Shown here in pieces: positions 8,676 through 17,437 of a DNA stretch of 33,818 nt. A model generated the notes under the pieces. That model was not told where the DNA came from and searched no databases. It saw nothing but the letters and a program-made list of their open reading frames with translations. This DNA comes from an uncultured Bacteroidota bacterium (GTDB lineage Bacteria; Bacteroidota; Bacteroidia; Bacteroidales; CAIWKO01): the NCBI GenBank assembly GCA_937934705.1, contig CALGYY010000232.1:1-33818 (forward strand). The letters run 5' to 3'. A program made the translations under genes and the position numbers. Position 1 is the first letter of the stretch. The number at the start of each line of letters is the position of its first letter.

Positions 8676-9125
8676 TTATTCCTCATCCTTACACCTTGCG
8701 TAGAAGGTTAAAGAATGATGCATGATCTCTATATTCAGCATTTTCTCGAGTGATTCCTTGATCTCCTGGACCCGGGGATCGCAGAACTCAATCATCTTCT
8801 TTGATTTCATGCAAATGATATGATCATGTTGCTTGAATTTATATGACTTCTCAAACTGGGCACAATGGTTTCCGAACTGGTGTTTGACCACCAAACCACT
8901 GTCGAGCAACAACTCCATGGTATTGTACAGAGTTGCCCGGCTGACCCTGTATTTCGCGTTTTTCATCCGGATATACAGGGCTTCAATATCGAAATGCCCT
9001 TTGAGGGTGTAGATCTCTTTCAGGATGGTAAAACGTTCCGGGGTTTTCCTGTGCCCATGTTGCTCAAGGTATGAGGTAAAAATCTGTTTCACCTCATCAT
9101 ATTGCTCGGGAACTTTCTCTTTCAT
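8676..9125 (-). CDS. Fur-family transcriptional regulator with altered structural zinc site
   Basis: DNA-binding repressor of 149 residues. Residues about 1-90 form the winged helix, with KTPERFTILKEIY (27-39), HFDIEALY (44-51) and recognition helix VSRATLYNTMELL (61-73). Residues 91-149 form the dimerisation and metal-binding domain with HDH (100-102) and a late HHSLTFYARC (136-144). Most Fur proteins carry two CxxC pairs that hold a structural zinc. Here both have lost the second cysteine: Cys105-M-K-Ser108, and Cys144 followed by KDEE at the C terminus. Sensing of iron, zinc, manganese or peroxide cannot be decided from sequence. The gene lies 17 bases upstream of purA and about 200 bases downstream of relA/spoT. 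Confidence 0.93.
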   Translation of the reverse strand: MKEKVPEQYDEVKQIFTSYLEQHGHRKTPERFTILKEIYTLKGHFDIEALYIRMKNAKYRVSRATLYNTMELLLDSGLVVKHQFGNHCAQFEKSYKFKQHDHIICMKSKKMIEFCDPRVQEIKESLEKMLNIEIMHHSLTFYARCKDEE

Positions 9126-9152
9126 TGCTTATTCACATCATTAATGACCGGA

Positions 9153-9160
9153 TAAAAGTA
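9153..9160 (-). promoter_or_regulatory. Possible -7 promoter element for the Fur-family gene
   Basis: The minus strand reads TACTTTTA, one base off TAnnTTTG, 27 bases before the ATG at 9125. No -33 element is evident. The 203-base gap 9126-9328 otherwise shows only the short dyad TGCTGA-TT-TCAGCA at 9255-9268, without a T run. Confidence 0.3.
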
Positions 9161-9328
9161 CAACTTTTTAGGATGCCAGATTGGAATGGATATAAATAAA
9201 TTTCCCGGCCCTGATTTAAGGGGAAACCTTTGTGAATCTAATAGGCGCAATCATTGCTGATTTCAGCAGAAAAAATCGTCTTATGAACTTGTTTTACAAT
9301 GACTTACAAAATCAATAGTCAGACAACA

Positions 9329-11566
9329 TCAATTAATTCGTCTGACCTTCTCAATTCCGCTGATTTTTTTGAGACTATTGATCAGAGCCCGGAGTTGCTC
9401 CGTATTGTGTATATAGAGCATCATGATTCCCTCGAACATACCGTCGCGTGAAGCCAGATTCACCGAGCTCATGTTAATATTCATCTGTTTGGAGATCACT
9501 TTGGTGATTTCATTCATCAAACCGACCCTGTCGATTCCCTGGATATTGACACCTGCCAGGAACTCCAGAGACTCGCTCGGTGTCCATTTGGGTTTGACCA
9601 GTTTATTACCGAATCGCGACATCAGTTCGATCGCCTGGGTGCAATTGGTTCTGTGGATAATGATCTTTTCCGACCCGCTCAGAATACCGATCACATCATC
9701 TCCGGGAATGGGATTGCAACATTTAGAAAGCTCGTAGTGGATACGGTCGACTTCCGGTGAGAGCAGTGAATCCCTGACGACTTCCTCTTCGGTCAGTTTT
9801 TTATCACCGGAAGTTCTGCTGTCGGGACTGCGCCTCAGGTTAAAGGGCATTTTCAGGAAACGGAAGAAACCTTCCTTTTCAGGGGCCTGCATGCATTCGC
9901 GCAAATCGCGGATGCCGATCTTGTCGCCGGCGATTTCAATATAAAGATCCGTTTGACTGCTCTGTCCCGTGTAATACATGAATTTGTTCAGGTTGGCTGT
10001 TGTGAACTCTATCTGAAGTTCCTCAAACATTTCCTGAAGTTTCTCTTTGCCTGCTGTTGCCTGGCGTTTTCTCTCCTCCTTGATGAAAGCTTTGATCTGC
10101 GTTTTCGCCCTGGCCGTGATGACGAATCCGAACCACTCTTCTTTTGGGGTTTGTTTTTCAGATGTTATGATCTCGACCTGATCACCGCTTTTCAGGCGGT
10201 GGCTGAGGGGGACGAGTTTGTGGTTTACTTTTGCACCGATACAGGAGTTCCCGACCTGGGAGTGGATGCTGTACGCAAAATCGAGTGCTGTTGAACCTAC
10301 AGGAATGGTGATCAGATCGCCTTTCGGAGTGAAGACAAACATTTCATCAGCAAAAAGATTCAGTTTGAAATCATCCAGGAAATCCAGCGCATTGGATTCA
10401 GGGCTCTGAAGCAATTCCCTGATTTTGGCCAGCCATTCATCGATGGCTCCTTCCTGGCTTTCCTTGTCTTTGTATTTCCAATGGGCAGCGTATCCCTTTT
10501 CCGCGATCTCATCCATGCGTTTCGACCGGATCTGCACCTCCACCCACTGTCCTGTCTGACTCATCACGGTCGTATGCAAGGCCTCATAACCATTGGCTTT
10601 GGGAATGGAGATCCAGTCGCGCAGGCGGTCCTGATTGGGCCTGTAGAATCGGGTAACAATGGTATATACGCGCCAGCAGTCGATCTTTTCGTGCTCAAGA
10701 TTTGAATCAATGATGATCCTTACTGCAAAAAGGTCATAGACTTCCTCCAGCGGGATCTCCTTCTTGCGCATTTTTTCCCAGATAGAATAAATGGACTTGG
10801 TGCGCCCGAGAATGGTATGTGCGATCCCCTGTTTGGTCAGGGCTTTCTTTATCGGCAGAACGAAGCGGGTGATAAAACGCTTTCGTTCGGGCTCCGATTC
10901 CCTGATCTTTTCTGCAATGGTGTTGTAAATCTCCGGTTCCATGAATTTGAAGGCGAGGTCTTCAAGTTCACTCTTGATGGCATACAATCCAAGCCGGTGT
11001 GCCAGCGGAGCGTAAAGATACGTTGTCTCAGAAGCGATTTTCAGGCGTTTCTCGTGCGGCAGACTTTCCAATGTCCGCATATTGTGGAGTCGGTCCGCCA
11101 GTTTGATGAGGATCACCCTGACATCGTCGCTCAGGGTCAGAAGCATTTTTCTGAAGTTCTCAGCCTGCATGGACTCCGTCTTCTGATCAAAGATGCCTGA
11201 GATCTTGGTCAGTCCGTCAATAATCCTGGCCACTTTATCGCCGAAAAGGCCCCTGATATCTTCCAGCGTATAATCGGTATCTTCCACCACATCATGGAGC
11301 AGTGCGCAGATAATAGAAGTGGTACCGAGACCGATTTCTCCGGCCGAAATAATGGCAACTTCTATAGGGTGATAGATGTAGGGTTCTCCGCTCTTACGGC
11401 GCATGTCCTTATGAGCCTCCAATGCCAGGTTAAAGGCTTTGCGGATCTGTTGCTTATCCTGATTGCTGGTTCGCGGCTTGCAGACCTTCAGCAAGTCACG
11501 GTAGCGGTTTAGAATTTCCTTTTTTTCGAGTTCCGGGTCAAATTCCTGCATATCCTCTATCCTCAT
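9329..11566 (-). CDS. Bifunctional (p)ppGpp synthetase/hydrolase (RelA/SpoT family)
   Basis: Long RSH protein of 745 residues that makes and degrades the alarmone (p)ppGpp. The hydrolase domain looks intact: His66 (in YHPIEV), HD at 91-92, and ADRLHNMRTL (157-166). The synthetase domain has GRTKSIYSIWEKM (254-266), YDLFAVRIII (277-286), and GYEALHT (326-332). Its RLRD (314-317) resembles the basic RxKD signature of bifunctional Rel/SpoT enzymes rather than the acidic one of RelA. A TGS domain follows at about 407-468, then a Cys-containing region with KCCNPIPGD, and a C-terminal ACT domain (about 668-745). The ATG overlaps the stop of the phosphate butyryltransferase gene (ATGA at 11563-11566), so translation of the two is probably coupled. 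Confidence 0.96.
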   Translation of the reverse strand: MRIEDMQEFDPELEKKEILNRYRDLLKVCKPRTSNQDKQQIRKAFNLALEAHKDMRRKSGEPYIYHPIEVAIISAGEIGLGTTSIICALLHDVVEDTDYTLEDIRGLFGDKVARIIDGLTKISGIFDQKTESMQAENFRKMLLTLSDDVRVILIKLADRLHNMRTLESLPHEKRLKIASETTYLYAPLAHRLGLYAIKSELEDLAFKFMEPEIYNTIAEKIRESEPERKRFITRFVLPIKKALTKQGIAHTILGRTKSIYSIWEKMRKKEIPLEEVYDLFAVRIIIDSNLEHEKIDCWRVYTIVTRFYRPNQDRLRDWISIPKANGYEALHTTVMSQTGQWVEVQIRSKRMDEIAEKGYAAHWKYKDKESQEGAIDEWLAKIRELLQSPESNALDFLDDFKLNLFADEMFVFTPKGDLITIPVGSTALDFAYSIHSQVGNSCIGAKVNHKLVPLSHRLKSGDQVEIITSEKQTPKEEWFGFVITARAKTQIKAFIKEERKRQATAGKEKLQEMFEELQIEFTTANLNKFMYYTGQSSQTDLYIEIAGDKIGIRDLRECMQAPEKEGFFRFLKMPFNLRRSPDSRTSGDKKLTEEEVVRDSLLSPEVDRIHYELSKCCNPIPGDDVIGILSGSEKIIIHRTNCTQAIELMSRFGNKLVKPKWTPSESLEFLAGVNIQGIDRVGLMNEITKVISKQMNINMSSVNLASRDGMFEGIMMLYIHNTEQLRALINSLKKISGIEKVRRIN

Positions 11567-12468
11567 CCTGCCAGCAGGGCAGCCAAAGCAATGGAATACA
11601 ATTTAGTCCTTTCAGAGTCGCCCCTGGATGTCAGCACACAGGGTACACGTGCGCCAAACACCACGGCTCCGAGTTCAGCTCCCGCCAGTTTGGTGTTCGC
11701 TTTGAAAAAAACGTTGCCGGATTCAATTCCGGGGAACAACAGGGCATCCGCATCACCACCCACTTCACTGCGGAGCTTCTTGATCTCACAGCTTTCCTTA
11801 TCAATGGCAACATCCAGCGCCAGGGGGCCATCAATGACCGCCCCTTTGATCTGTCCGCGCTCCGCCATCTTGGAAAGTATGGCAGCTTCGGTACACGCGG
11901 GCATCCCTAAAGAAACCTGCTCGGTGGCCGCAATCAGGGCGATTTTCGGGTTATCGATTCCCAGCGCTTTTGCTGTTGTGATCAGGTACCCGAGTATGGC
12001 CATCTTCTGTTTGATATCAGGCTGGGGTATTATGGCCACATCCGCAACGATCAGCAACTTATGGTATTTCGGGGTTTCAAGTACCGTTACATGGCTAAGT
12101 ACTGCATCAGGTTTCGGCATCAATCCGTTTTCTTTGTTCAGAATAGCCCTCATGTACTTATCGGAGCTGACCAGTCCTTTCATCAGCAGGTTCCCCTCCC
12201 CTTTATTGATCAGGTCCACTGCCAGGCTGGCTGCTTTCATTTCATCTGCTTCCTGGACAATCACAAACTTCGACGCATCGATTCCGTGCTCTTTACAAAC
12301 CTTCTCTATCGTTAATTTGTCGCCCACCAGTGTGGCATCTACCAAGCCCAGGTCCTCGGCCTGAGACACAGCACCTATGGTGTGTGCATCGTTTGCATAC
12401 GCGGCCACCAGGCGCTTTTTGGGCTTTGATTTCAGCGCATCCAGTATCTGATCCAGCTTGTTTATCAT
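11563..12468 (-). CDS. Phosphate butyryltransferase family protein
   Basis: Cytosolic acyltransferase of 301 residues, normal for phosphate butyryltransferases and shorter than classic phosphate acetyltransferases. The family exchanges an acyl group between CoA and phosphate. Family segments include GNLLMKGLVSSDKYMRAIL (176-base-region of the protein's first half), DVAIIPQPDIKQK, ALIAATEQVS and the late DALLFPGIESGNVFFKA. In many Bacteroidota and clostridia the partner butyrate kinase gene follows directly, but here the next gene is relA/spoT, overlapping by four bases. The substrate could be butyryl-, branched-chain acyl- or acetyl-CoA; sequence alone does not settle it. The M64 peptidase gene ends 28 bases upstream. 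Confidence 0.88.
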   Translation of the reverse strand: MINKLDQILDALKSKPKKRLVAAYANDAHTIGAVSQAEDLGLVDATLVGDKLTIEKVCKEHGIDASKFVIVQEADEMKAASLAVDLINKGEGNLLMKGLVSSDKYMRAILNKENGLMPKPDAVLSHVTVLETPKYHKLLIVADVAIIPQPDIKQKMAILGYLITTAKALGIDNPKIALIAATEQVSLGMPACTEAAILSKMAERGQIKGAVIDGPLALDVAIDKESCEIKKLRSEVGGDADALLFPGIESGNVFFKANTKLAGAELGAVVFGARVPCVLTSRGDSERTKLYSIALAALLAG

Positions 12469-12496
12469 AATATTACGTCTTTTTATATTTGTATAT

Positions 12497-13765
12497 TTAT
12501 TTAGTATAAAAATCTATCATCCTTTGAATCGACCTGACACAGACCGGGCAGAAATTATCCTCGCTGATGGATTTCATGGTACAATCATAGGCCGGGCGAT
12601 ACACACCTTTGTTGACATAGCCGCCACCTTCAAATACGCCCACTTTTCCGCGATATTCTGTTTTATTGGGTGTCGGCACCGGGGTTGCTGGGTCCAGCAT
12701 ATCCTTCCATTTCGAATCGAAATTCACCATGGTGGTCAGGTTGGGTTCCCAGGGTTCCTGATTCAGGGGATAAAAATCAATATAGGATGTTTCTGAGTCA
12801 TAGTATTCGTCGCCCAATCCGGCAAAGGAATGCCCGAACTCATGGGTAAAAACATAAGCCCCGTGCATATTGTCGGAAATACAGACTGCATAATGATTGA
12901 AAATGGCTCCACCACCGTAATGATCGGTATTTACGATGATGTAGATCTGATCATAAGGCGCATTGGCAGCCAGGTCCCTGATCGATTTATTATCAGTGGA
13001 CATCAGGTAGCGCTCGGTTCCGAGGGTGTAAAAAGAGCTGTTCAGCACCGTTTTTTTCCATGTAGATGTACCGGGATAATCCGTTCCCGATTCGGCGGAA
13101 GGGGCTTCAACTCCCCAGACATTAAATCGTGCCTTGTTCTTATCATAGGGCTTGCATGCGAAGAGATAATCTGTAAACTTTTTGCAATCTTTTTTAAATT
13201 TTGCCATTTCATCTTTTGTATAGCCCTCAGGAAGAATCACCACGTCAACGGAGTGCGCAGGATCTCCCCCTTTGTGTACTTCGAACTTCGGATACTGCAG
13301 GCGGTTCTCCTTCACAATGTAAATGCTTCGGGGATTGATCTCGTATTGGAATTTAAGTTCCATTACCCCCAGTTTATTCCGGCTGTAAAAATCAACCCTG
13401 ACACTATGTTTGGGATAAGGGAAGACCACGGTTTCACTGAAGCTCCTCCTGGTTTTCATGGCTTCCTCTGTTGTTTGCCATTCACTGAAAAGGGTGCAGT
13501 ACCCCCTTGAATAAATAACAGAATCATAAACCAGGTCGACCACGTCAAAACGGTACTTTCCAAAACCGGTCTGGTCGATGAGGTTCACCTGTGAACCACC
13601 CCAGTAGGGCTCTTCAATCAACTGATCCACCGAGTAAAATTCATTGTCCTTGTCACCGCTGTGATAGTAATCAAGGCGGAGTGTCTTGTTTTCAAAGAAA
13701 CTGCTGAACTGGGCAGATGCCAGCAGGCTGAAGAGCGTCAGAAAGGTGAAAATCAAATATCTCAT
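12497..13765 (-). CDS. M64 family metallopeptidase (IgA-peptidase-like)
   Basis: Predicted secreted zinc protease of 422 residues with a signal peptide (1-19, ending ASAQ). Residues about 20-150 form the N-terminal beta domain of M64 proteins; the peptidase domain begins near VDVVILPEGYTKDEM (173-187). The zinc site is HEFGHSFAGLGDEYYD (308-323), giving His308, Glu309, His312 and a downstream Asp/Glu ligand. YDCTMKS (393-399) and CPVC (406-409) near the end are also typical. M64 is named after an IgA-cleaving enzyme of Clostridium ramosum, but substrates of Bacteroidota members are largely unknown. It has no T9SS sorting domain, unlike the cargo gene 31 bases upstream. Confidence 0.92.
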   Translation of the reverse strand: MRYLIFTFLTLFSLLASAQFSSFFENKTLRLDYYHSGDKDNEFYSVDQLIEEPYWGGSQVNLIDQTGFGKYRFDVVDLVYDSVIYSRGYCTLFSEWQTTEEAMKTRRSFSETVVFPYPKHSVRVDFYSRNKLGVMELKFQYEINPRSIYIVKENRLQYPKFEVHKGGDPAHSVDVVILPEGYTKDEMAKFKKDCKKFTDYLFACKPYDKNKARFNVWGVEAPSAESGTDYPGTSTWKKTVLNSSFYTLGTERYLMSTDNKSIRDLAANAPYDQIYIIVNTDHYGGGAIFNHYAVCISDNMHGAYVFTHEFGHSFAGLGDEYYDSETSYIDFYPLNQEPWEPNLTTMVNFDSKWKDMLDPATPVPTPNKTEYRGKVGVFEGGGYVNKGVYRPAYDCTMKSISEDNFCPVCVRSIQRMIDFYTK

Positions 13766-13796
13766 AAATCACGATTTTTTGGTTGTCCGATTCAGT

Positions 13797-15266
13797 TTAC
13801 TTTTCGTTATTGGTCTTTACTATTCTGTAATAACGTTCCAACGCATTACTCTCAACTTTCAGTATGTAAACCCCATCGGGGAGATGAACCAGGTCCATCA
13901 GAAAGTCATTATGGTCAGGTTCGGTCCTCATAATCAACGAACCTGCCATATCCCGGACGATAAGGATGCATTTATCCGGCAGACCGCGCAAAAGGAACAA
14001 ACCATGACCGGGATTGGGGAAGATAGTGATGCGACCGGTTTCTTGCTGATCAATACCGGTAAATGTTACGTTCACACAATTGCTGGTATCCGGGCACTGA
14101 CCCAAAGTAACTTCCACAGCATAATTTCCTTCCGTCAGGGCAGTCAGCGATTGTCCGGTTTCGCCCGGCAATATTGCGTAAGCCTGATCGCAATCCAGCC
14201 ACTGGTATTGAGCGCCGGACTGATTGGCGGTGATCACGTTCATAACAAGCTGGGTGGTGATATCCGGTGCTGCTTCTACCGTGAGATCGGTGATCACGAT
14301 ACTGTCGCAAGCTGTGGATGAGGTCAGCGTATCGGCATACAATCCTGTTACAGAATATTGGTGAACACCGACCGAAAATACGGATCCAGGGCAAATGCTT
14401 GTGTCGATCATGGTCTGAATCAGCGGGGGTTCGGAGATCGTGAACGACTGCGTGGCTGTGCATCCGTTCTGATCGGTGACGGTACACTGATAGTTTCCCG
14501 CAGCTAAGGCAGTGAGAGTTGCGGTAGTATCTCCCGTCGGAGACCACAGATACTGGAAAGATCCTGTGCCTCCTGAGACTGAGATACCCGCAGATCCGGT
14601 ACTGTCTCCATAGCAGTCAGTATTGGTCTGTGAGGGCGAGATGACAAGGGGCGTGCTTCCGATTACAATGTCGTCATATTCCATAGTCGCTGCACTCAGG
14701 CTGAATAAATGAACCTGGTCAACCGCTGTTGTGGTCGTGGATCTGAATGGCCAGTTACTCTGAACCTGGCTTCCGTTAACATACAAATCCATGGTCCGGG
14801 AAATCCAGTTGATGTTGCGGGCCTCCACATGATACCAGGTATTCGGCAATGCCGGGTAATCGTATCCGGATGAAGCAAAGAAACGAAGGTTGCCAGAGGA
14901 ACTGATATAACAGAAAAGGATACCGTTATTGCTGCTGATATCAGCATCTCCGAGCACAAAATAAGCATTGGCAAGCGTTGTGGTGCTGGTGCGCACCCAC
15001 CAGGATACATAGCCCGGTTGGGAGGCAGTGAATGTTGCCTGTGCTCCTGAGTAAAAGGTATTTGACGATAAGCTGACCAACTGGAAATTATAGACTCCAT
15101 CTGCAGGGGAAGCTGAAACGATATTGTAGTTGTAACTTCCGCTTCCGTTAACCCACGGAGAAGAATAAGTGCCCGATTCAAAGTTGTCGCTGAATAAGAT
15201 GCACTGGCTCCTGACCAAGAGAGATGCCGTCAGTAAAATACCAAAAAGTAATAATGTTTTTTTCAT
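13797..15266 (-). CDS. T9SS type A sorting domain protein with LamG-like and SprB-like modules
   Basis: Predicted surface or secreted protein of 489 residues. I chose the ATG at 15266 because it begins a good signal peptide (MKKTLLLFGI...VRSQ, 1-21); the open frame runs 30 bases further upstream. Residues about 22-205 look like a concanavalin/LamG-like beta-sandwich, often carbohydrate-binding: WVRTSTTTLANAYFVLGD, NTWYHVEARNI and LYVNGSQV are typical strands. Residues about 207-279 match an SprB-like repeat (DSTGSAGISVSGGTGSF ... AGNYQCTVTDQNGC). Residues about 413-489 are the type A sorting domain (ITIFPNPGHG, LPDGVYILKV, ending IVKTNNEK). No catalytic residues are apparent; adhesion or glycan binding is inferred. 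Confidence 0.85.
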   Translation of the reverse strand: MKKTLLLFGILLTASLLVRSQCILFSDNFESGTYSSPWVNGSGSYNYNIVSASPADGVYNFQLVSLSSNTFYSGAQATFTASQPGYVSWWVRTSTTTLANAYFVLGDADISSNNGILFCYISSSGNLRFFASSGYDYPALPNTWYHVEARNINWISRTMDLYVNGSQVQSNWPFRSTTTTAVDQVHLFSLSAATMEYDDIVIGSTPLVISPSQTNTDCYGDSTGSAGISVSGGTGSFQYLWSPTGDTTATLTALAAGNYQCTVTDQNGCTATQSFTISEPPLIQTMIDTSICPGSVFSVGVHQYSVTGLYADTLTSSTACDSIVITDLTVEAAPDITTQLVMNVITANQSGAQYQWLDCDQAYAILPGETGQSLTALTEGNYAVEVTLGQCPDTSNCVNVTFTGIDQQETGRITIFPNPGHGLFLLRGLPDKCILIVRDMAGSLIMRTEPDHNDFLMDLVHLPDGVYILKVESNALERYYRIVKTNNEK

Positions 15267-15395
15267 GCTGATTGAGTTTATTTTATATTCAACCACCCTT
15301 GATCCATTTCAGAATTACGGGCATGTAAAAATAATCATTTCCCCTCACATCAGATATGGAGAAATGAGTTGCTGAGGTGAATTACACTTTTTTAA

Positions 15396-15403
15396 TATCT
15401 TTG
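15396..15403 (+). promoter_or_regulatory. Bacteroidota -7 promoter element for the esterase gene
   Basis: TATCTTTG matches TAnnTTTG exactly, ending 22 bases before the ATG at 15426. No well-spaced -33 TTTG was found; a TTG lies slightly far at 15369-15371. Confidence 0.55.
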
Positions 15404-15425
15404 CCATAACCAAATTCACATTTCT

Positions 15426-16676
15426 ATGAAAAAGATCCATATTCTTTTAATTTTCCTGCTTCTCCCGGGTACTATTCAATTCGCCGGAGCACAAACCTAC
15501 GATTGTTCAGGCGGTCGCTTTTTCGACAGTCTTTATGTCGTGAATGTCACACAGAACGTGGTCTACGGCAACAACAATCTTTATGACGGTACGCCAACGG
15601 ACCTGACCATGGACATATACACTCCCGTGGGGGATCCACTTGCCAAAAGACCGCTGATTATTTTCGCTCCCAAGGGCAGTTTTCTGCAGGCTGACAAACA
15701 GGAAGAAGTGATGGTGAAGCTGTGTACCCGCTTTGCCTCTTACGGATACACTGCTGCAGCTATCAATTACAGGGTTGGAGTGGATTTCACGGCTGTTTTA
15801 TCGGATCCTGACGGACAGTTTACATACGCCGTTATGCGCGCGGTTCATGATTACCGTGCTGCAGTGCGCTTTTTCAGAAAAGATGCCGTGACAACGAACC
15901 TGTATAAGATTGACACCAACTATATTATTGCCGGAGGGAGTTCTGCCGGCGCAATTACCGCACTTCATGTGGCGTACCTGGACGAGGTTTCTGAGATTCC
16001 CACGGGTGTCATTGACACAACAGGTCTCGGCGGCCTGGAAGGCTTAAGCGGAAATCCGGGATATTCAAGCGATGTCCGATATGTGGTGAATCTGTGCGGT
16101 GCCATTGCTGACACCACCTGGCTCAGGAGCGGAGACCAGCCTTTGATCAGTATGCATGGAGACCTCGATACCGAAGTACCATATGGTACAGCCACAATAT
16201 CTATTGTTATCCCGATTATGGAAGTGGACGGGAGCGCTTCTGTGGCCCAGCGTGCCTCGCATGTAGGAGTGGAGAATCCCTTTTATACTTTCTGGGGAAG
16301 AACCCACATTCCTTATGACCCGAATGCGGGCGGAAACTACGGCGATTATCTTGACACGGTGAGCCTTTATGTGAAATCTTACCTCCGCGACTGGATCTGT
16401 GGTTACACCGGAATTGAGGAAGATCCTTCAACTGAAGCCCTCGACATCTGGCCAAACCCGGCAAGCAGTCATCTCAATATGACCCTGGGGATGGTCAGCG
16501 GTGATTTCGAACTCAGCCTGAGCGACCTTTGCGGTAAAATTCTGCTTTCTAAAGAAGTGAACTTCACAGAAGGAGAAATTGAGGTACTCAATACCAGTGA
16601 TCTGAAGGCCGGCATATACCTGTTGCGAATGAAAGGTGATCAGGGGAGGTATGTAAAACGCGTTGTCATCCGCTAG
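15426..16676 (+). CDS. Secreted alpha/beta-hydrolase (esterase-like) with T9SS type A sorting domain
   Basis: Predicted exported hydrolase of 416 residues. Residues 1-23 are a signal peptide ending GAQ. Residues about 40-325 form an alpha/beta-hydrolase of the carboxylesterase or acyl-peptidase kind: DLTMDIYTP (59-67), LIIFAPKGSF as the oxyanion region, nucleophile elbow GGSSAG (170-175) with Ser173, MHGDLDTEVPYG (243-254) carrying the likely catalytic Asp, and His294 in GRTHIPYD as a candidate catalytic His. Residues about 338-416 form the T9SS type A domain (LDIWPNPASSHL, LKAGIYLLRM, ending YVKRVVIR). The substrate is unknown; ester or deacetylase activity on polysaccharide is a guess. Its stop lies 6 bases from the end of the converging pseudouridine synthase gene, with no hairpin between. 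Confidence 0.88.
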   Translation: MKKIHILLIFLLLPGTIQFAGAQTYDCSGGRFFDSLYVVNVTQNVVYGNNNLYDGTPTDLTMDIYTPVGDPLAKRPLIIFAPKGSFLQADKQEEVMVKLCTRFASYGYTAAAINYRVGVDFTAVLSDPDGQFTYAVMRAVHDYRAAVRFFRKDAVTTNLYKIDTNYIIAGGSSAGAITALHVAYLDEVSEIPTGVIDTTGLGGLEGLSGNPGYSSDVRYVVNLCGAIADTTWLRSGDQPLISMHGDLDTEVPYGTATISIVIPIMEVDGSASVAQRASHVGVENPFYTFWGRTHIPYDPNAGGNYGDYLDTVSLYVKSYLRDWICGYTGIEEDPSTEALDIWPNPASSHLNMTLGMVSGDFELSLSDLCGKILLSKEVNFTEGEIEVLNTSDLKAGIYLLRMKGDQGRYVKRVVIR

Positions 16677-16682
16677 GCAGGA

Positions 16683-17417
16683 TCATTCATCACCAAATAT
16701 CTGCAGGAAAAAATCCCAGACAGGATCCTGGGGTGGTTTGGCTTTAATCTTAAGGCCTTCACCGCTTACCGGGTGGGTAAACTCAATGCTGCGCGAATGC
16801 AGACTGATGCTGACATCCTGGTTGGGCCGGGGGTAGCCGTATTTCAGATCGCCCCTGATGGGACAGCCGATATGTGATAACTGGGCTCTGATCTGGTGAT
16901 GGCGTCCGGTCATCAGTTCTACCTCGAGAAGGGTATAGCGTTCGCTCATACCCATCACCCGGTACTTCAGTTCAGCCAACAGGCTACCCTTAACTTCACG
17001 GGTGAAGATATATGATTTGTTTTGAAGGGGGTTTTTCCTGATGAAATTCTTCAGATGCCCGGAGGGTTCTTCCGGAGGATCTTTCACAATTGCCCAGTAT
17101 TTTTTGGTGATTTCGCGATTCCTGAACATCAGGTTCATCCTTTCCAGGGCCTTGCTGGTACGGGCGAAGATCACGGCGCCGCTGACCGGCCGGTCGAGCC
17201 GGTGAACAACCCCCAGAAAAACATTCCCCGGCTTGTTGTATTTATCCCGCAGGTATGCTTTTATGGCATCCGTCATGGGTGTATCCATGGTTTTGTCCGT
17301 CTGCACAATATCAGATGCCCGCTTATTGACAATAATCAGGTGGTTATCCTCAAAAAGGATTTCAGGACAGGGATAATCGAAAGGGCCGGGAAGTCCGTTG
17401 AAAAGGTTGAGGTTCAT
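16683..17417 (-). CDS. RluA-family RNA pseudouridine synthase
   Basis: Enzyme of 244 residues that converts uridine to pseudouridine in RNA. The catalytic motif is VVHRLDRPVSGAVIFAR, with the conserved Asp in HRLD near residue 73. Other family landmarks are EILFEDNHLIIVNK near the N terminus and LMTGRHHQIRAQLSHIG followed by GDLKYGYP. There is no N-terminal S4 domain, so it belongs with the short RluA-type enzymes; its target (23S rRNA, 16S rRNA or tRNA) cannot be told. It lies 20 bases downstream of panB and is probably co-transcribed with it. Confidence 0.93.
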   Translation of the reverse strand: MNLNLFNGLPGPFDYPCPEILFEDNHLIIVNKRASDIVQTDKTMDTPMTDAIKAYLRDKYNKPGNVFLGVVHRLDRPVSGAVIFARTSKALERMNLMFRNREITKKYWAIVKDPPEEPSGHLKNFIRKNPLQNKSYIFTREVKGSLLAELKYRVMGMSERYTLLEVELMTGRHHQIRAQLSHIGCPIRGDLKYGYPRPNQDVSISLHSRSIEFTHPVSGEGLKIKAKPPQDPVWDFFLQIFGDE

Positions 17418-17437
17418 GCGCTGTATGTTGCGTTTGC

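Noticed and set aside
9255..9268. Short perfect dyad TGCTGA-TT-TCAGCA
   Set aside because: Too short a loop and no T run on the relA/spoT side; could be chance or a weak operator, but nothing else supports it.
11591..12364. Plus-strand open frame of 257 codons
   Set aside because: Lies wholly antisense to the phosphate butyryltransferase gene and its translation shows no family motif.
12830..13510. Plus-strand open frame of 226 codons
   Set aside because: Antisense to the M64 peptidase, whose zinc motif and signal peptide are clear.
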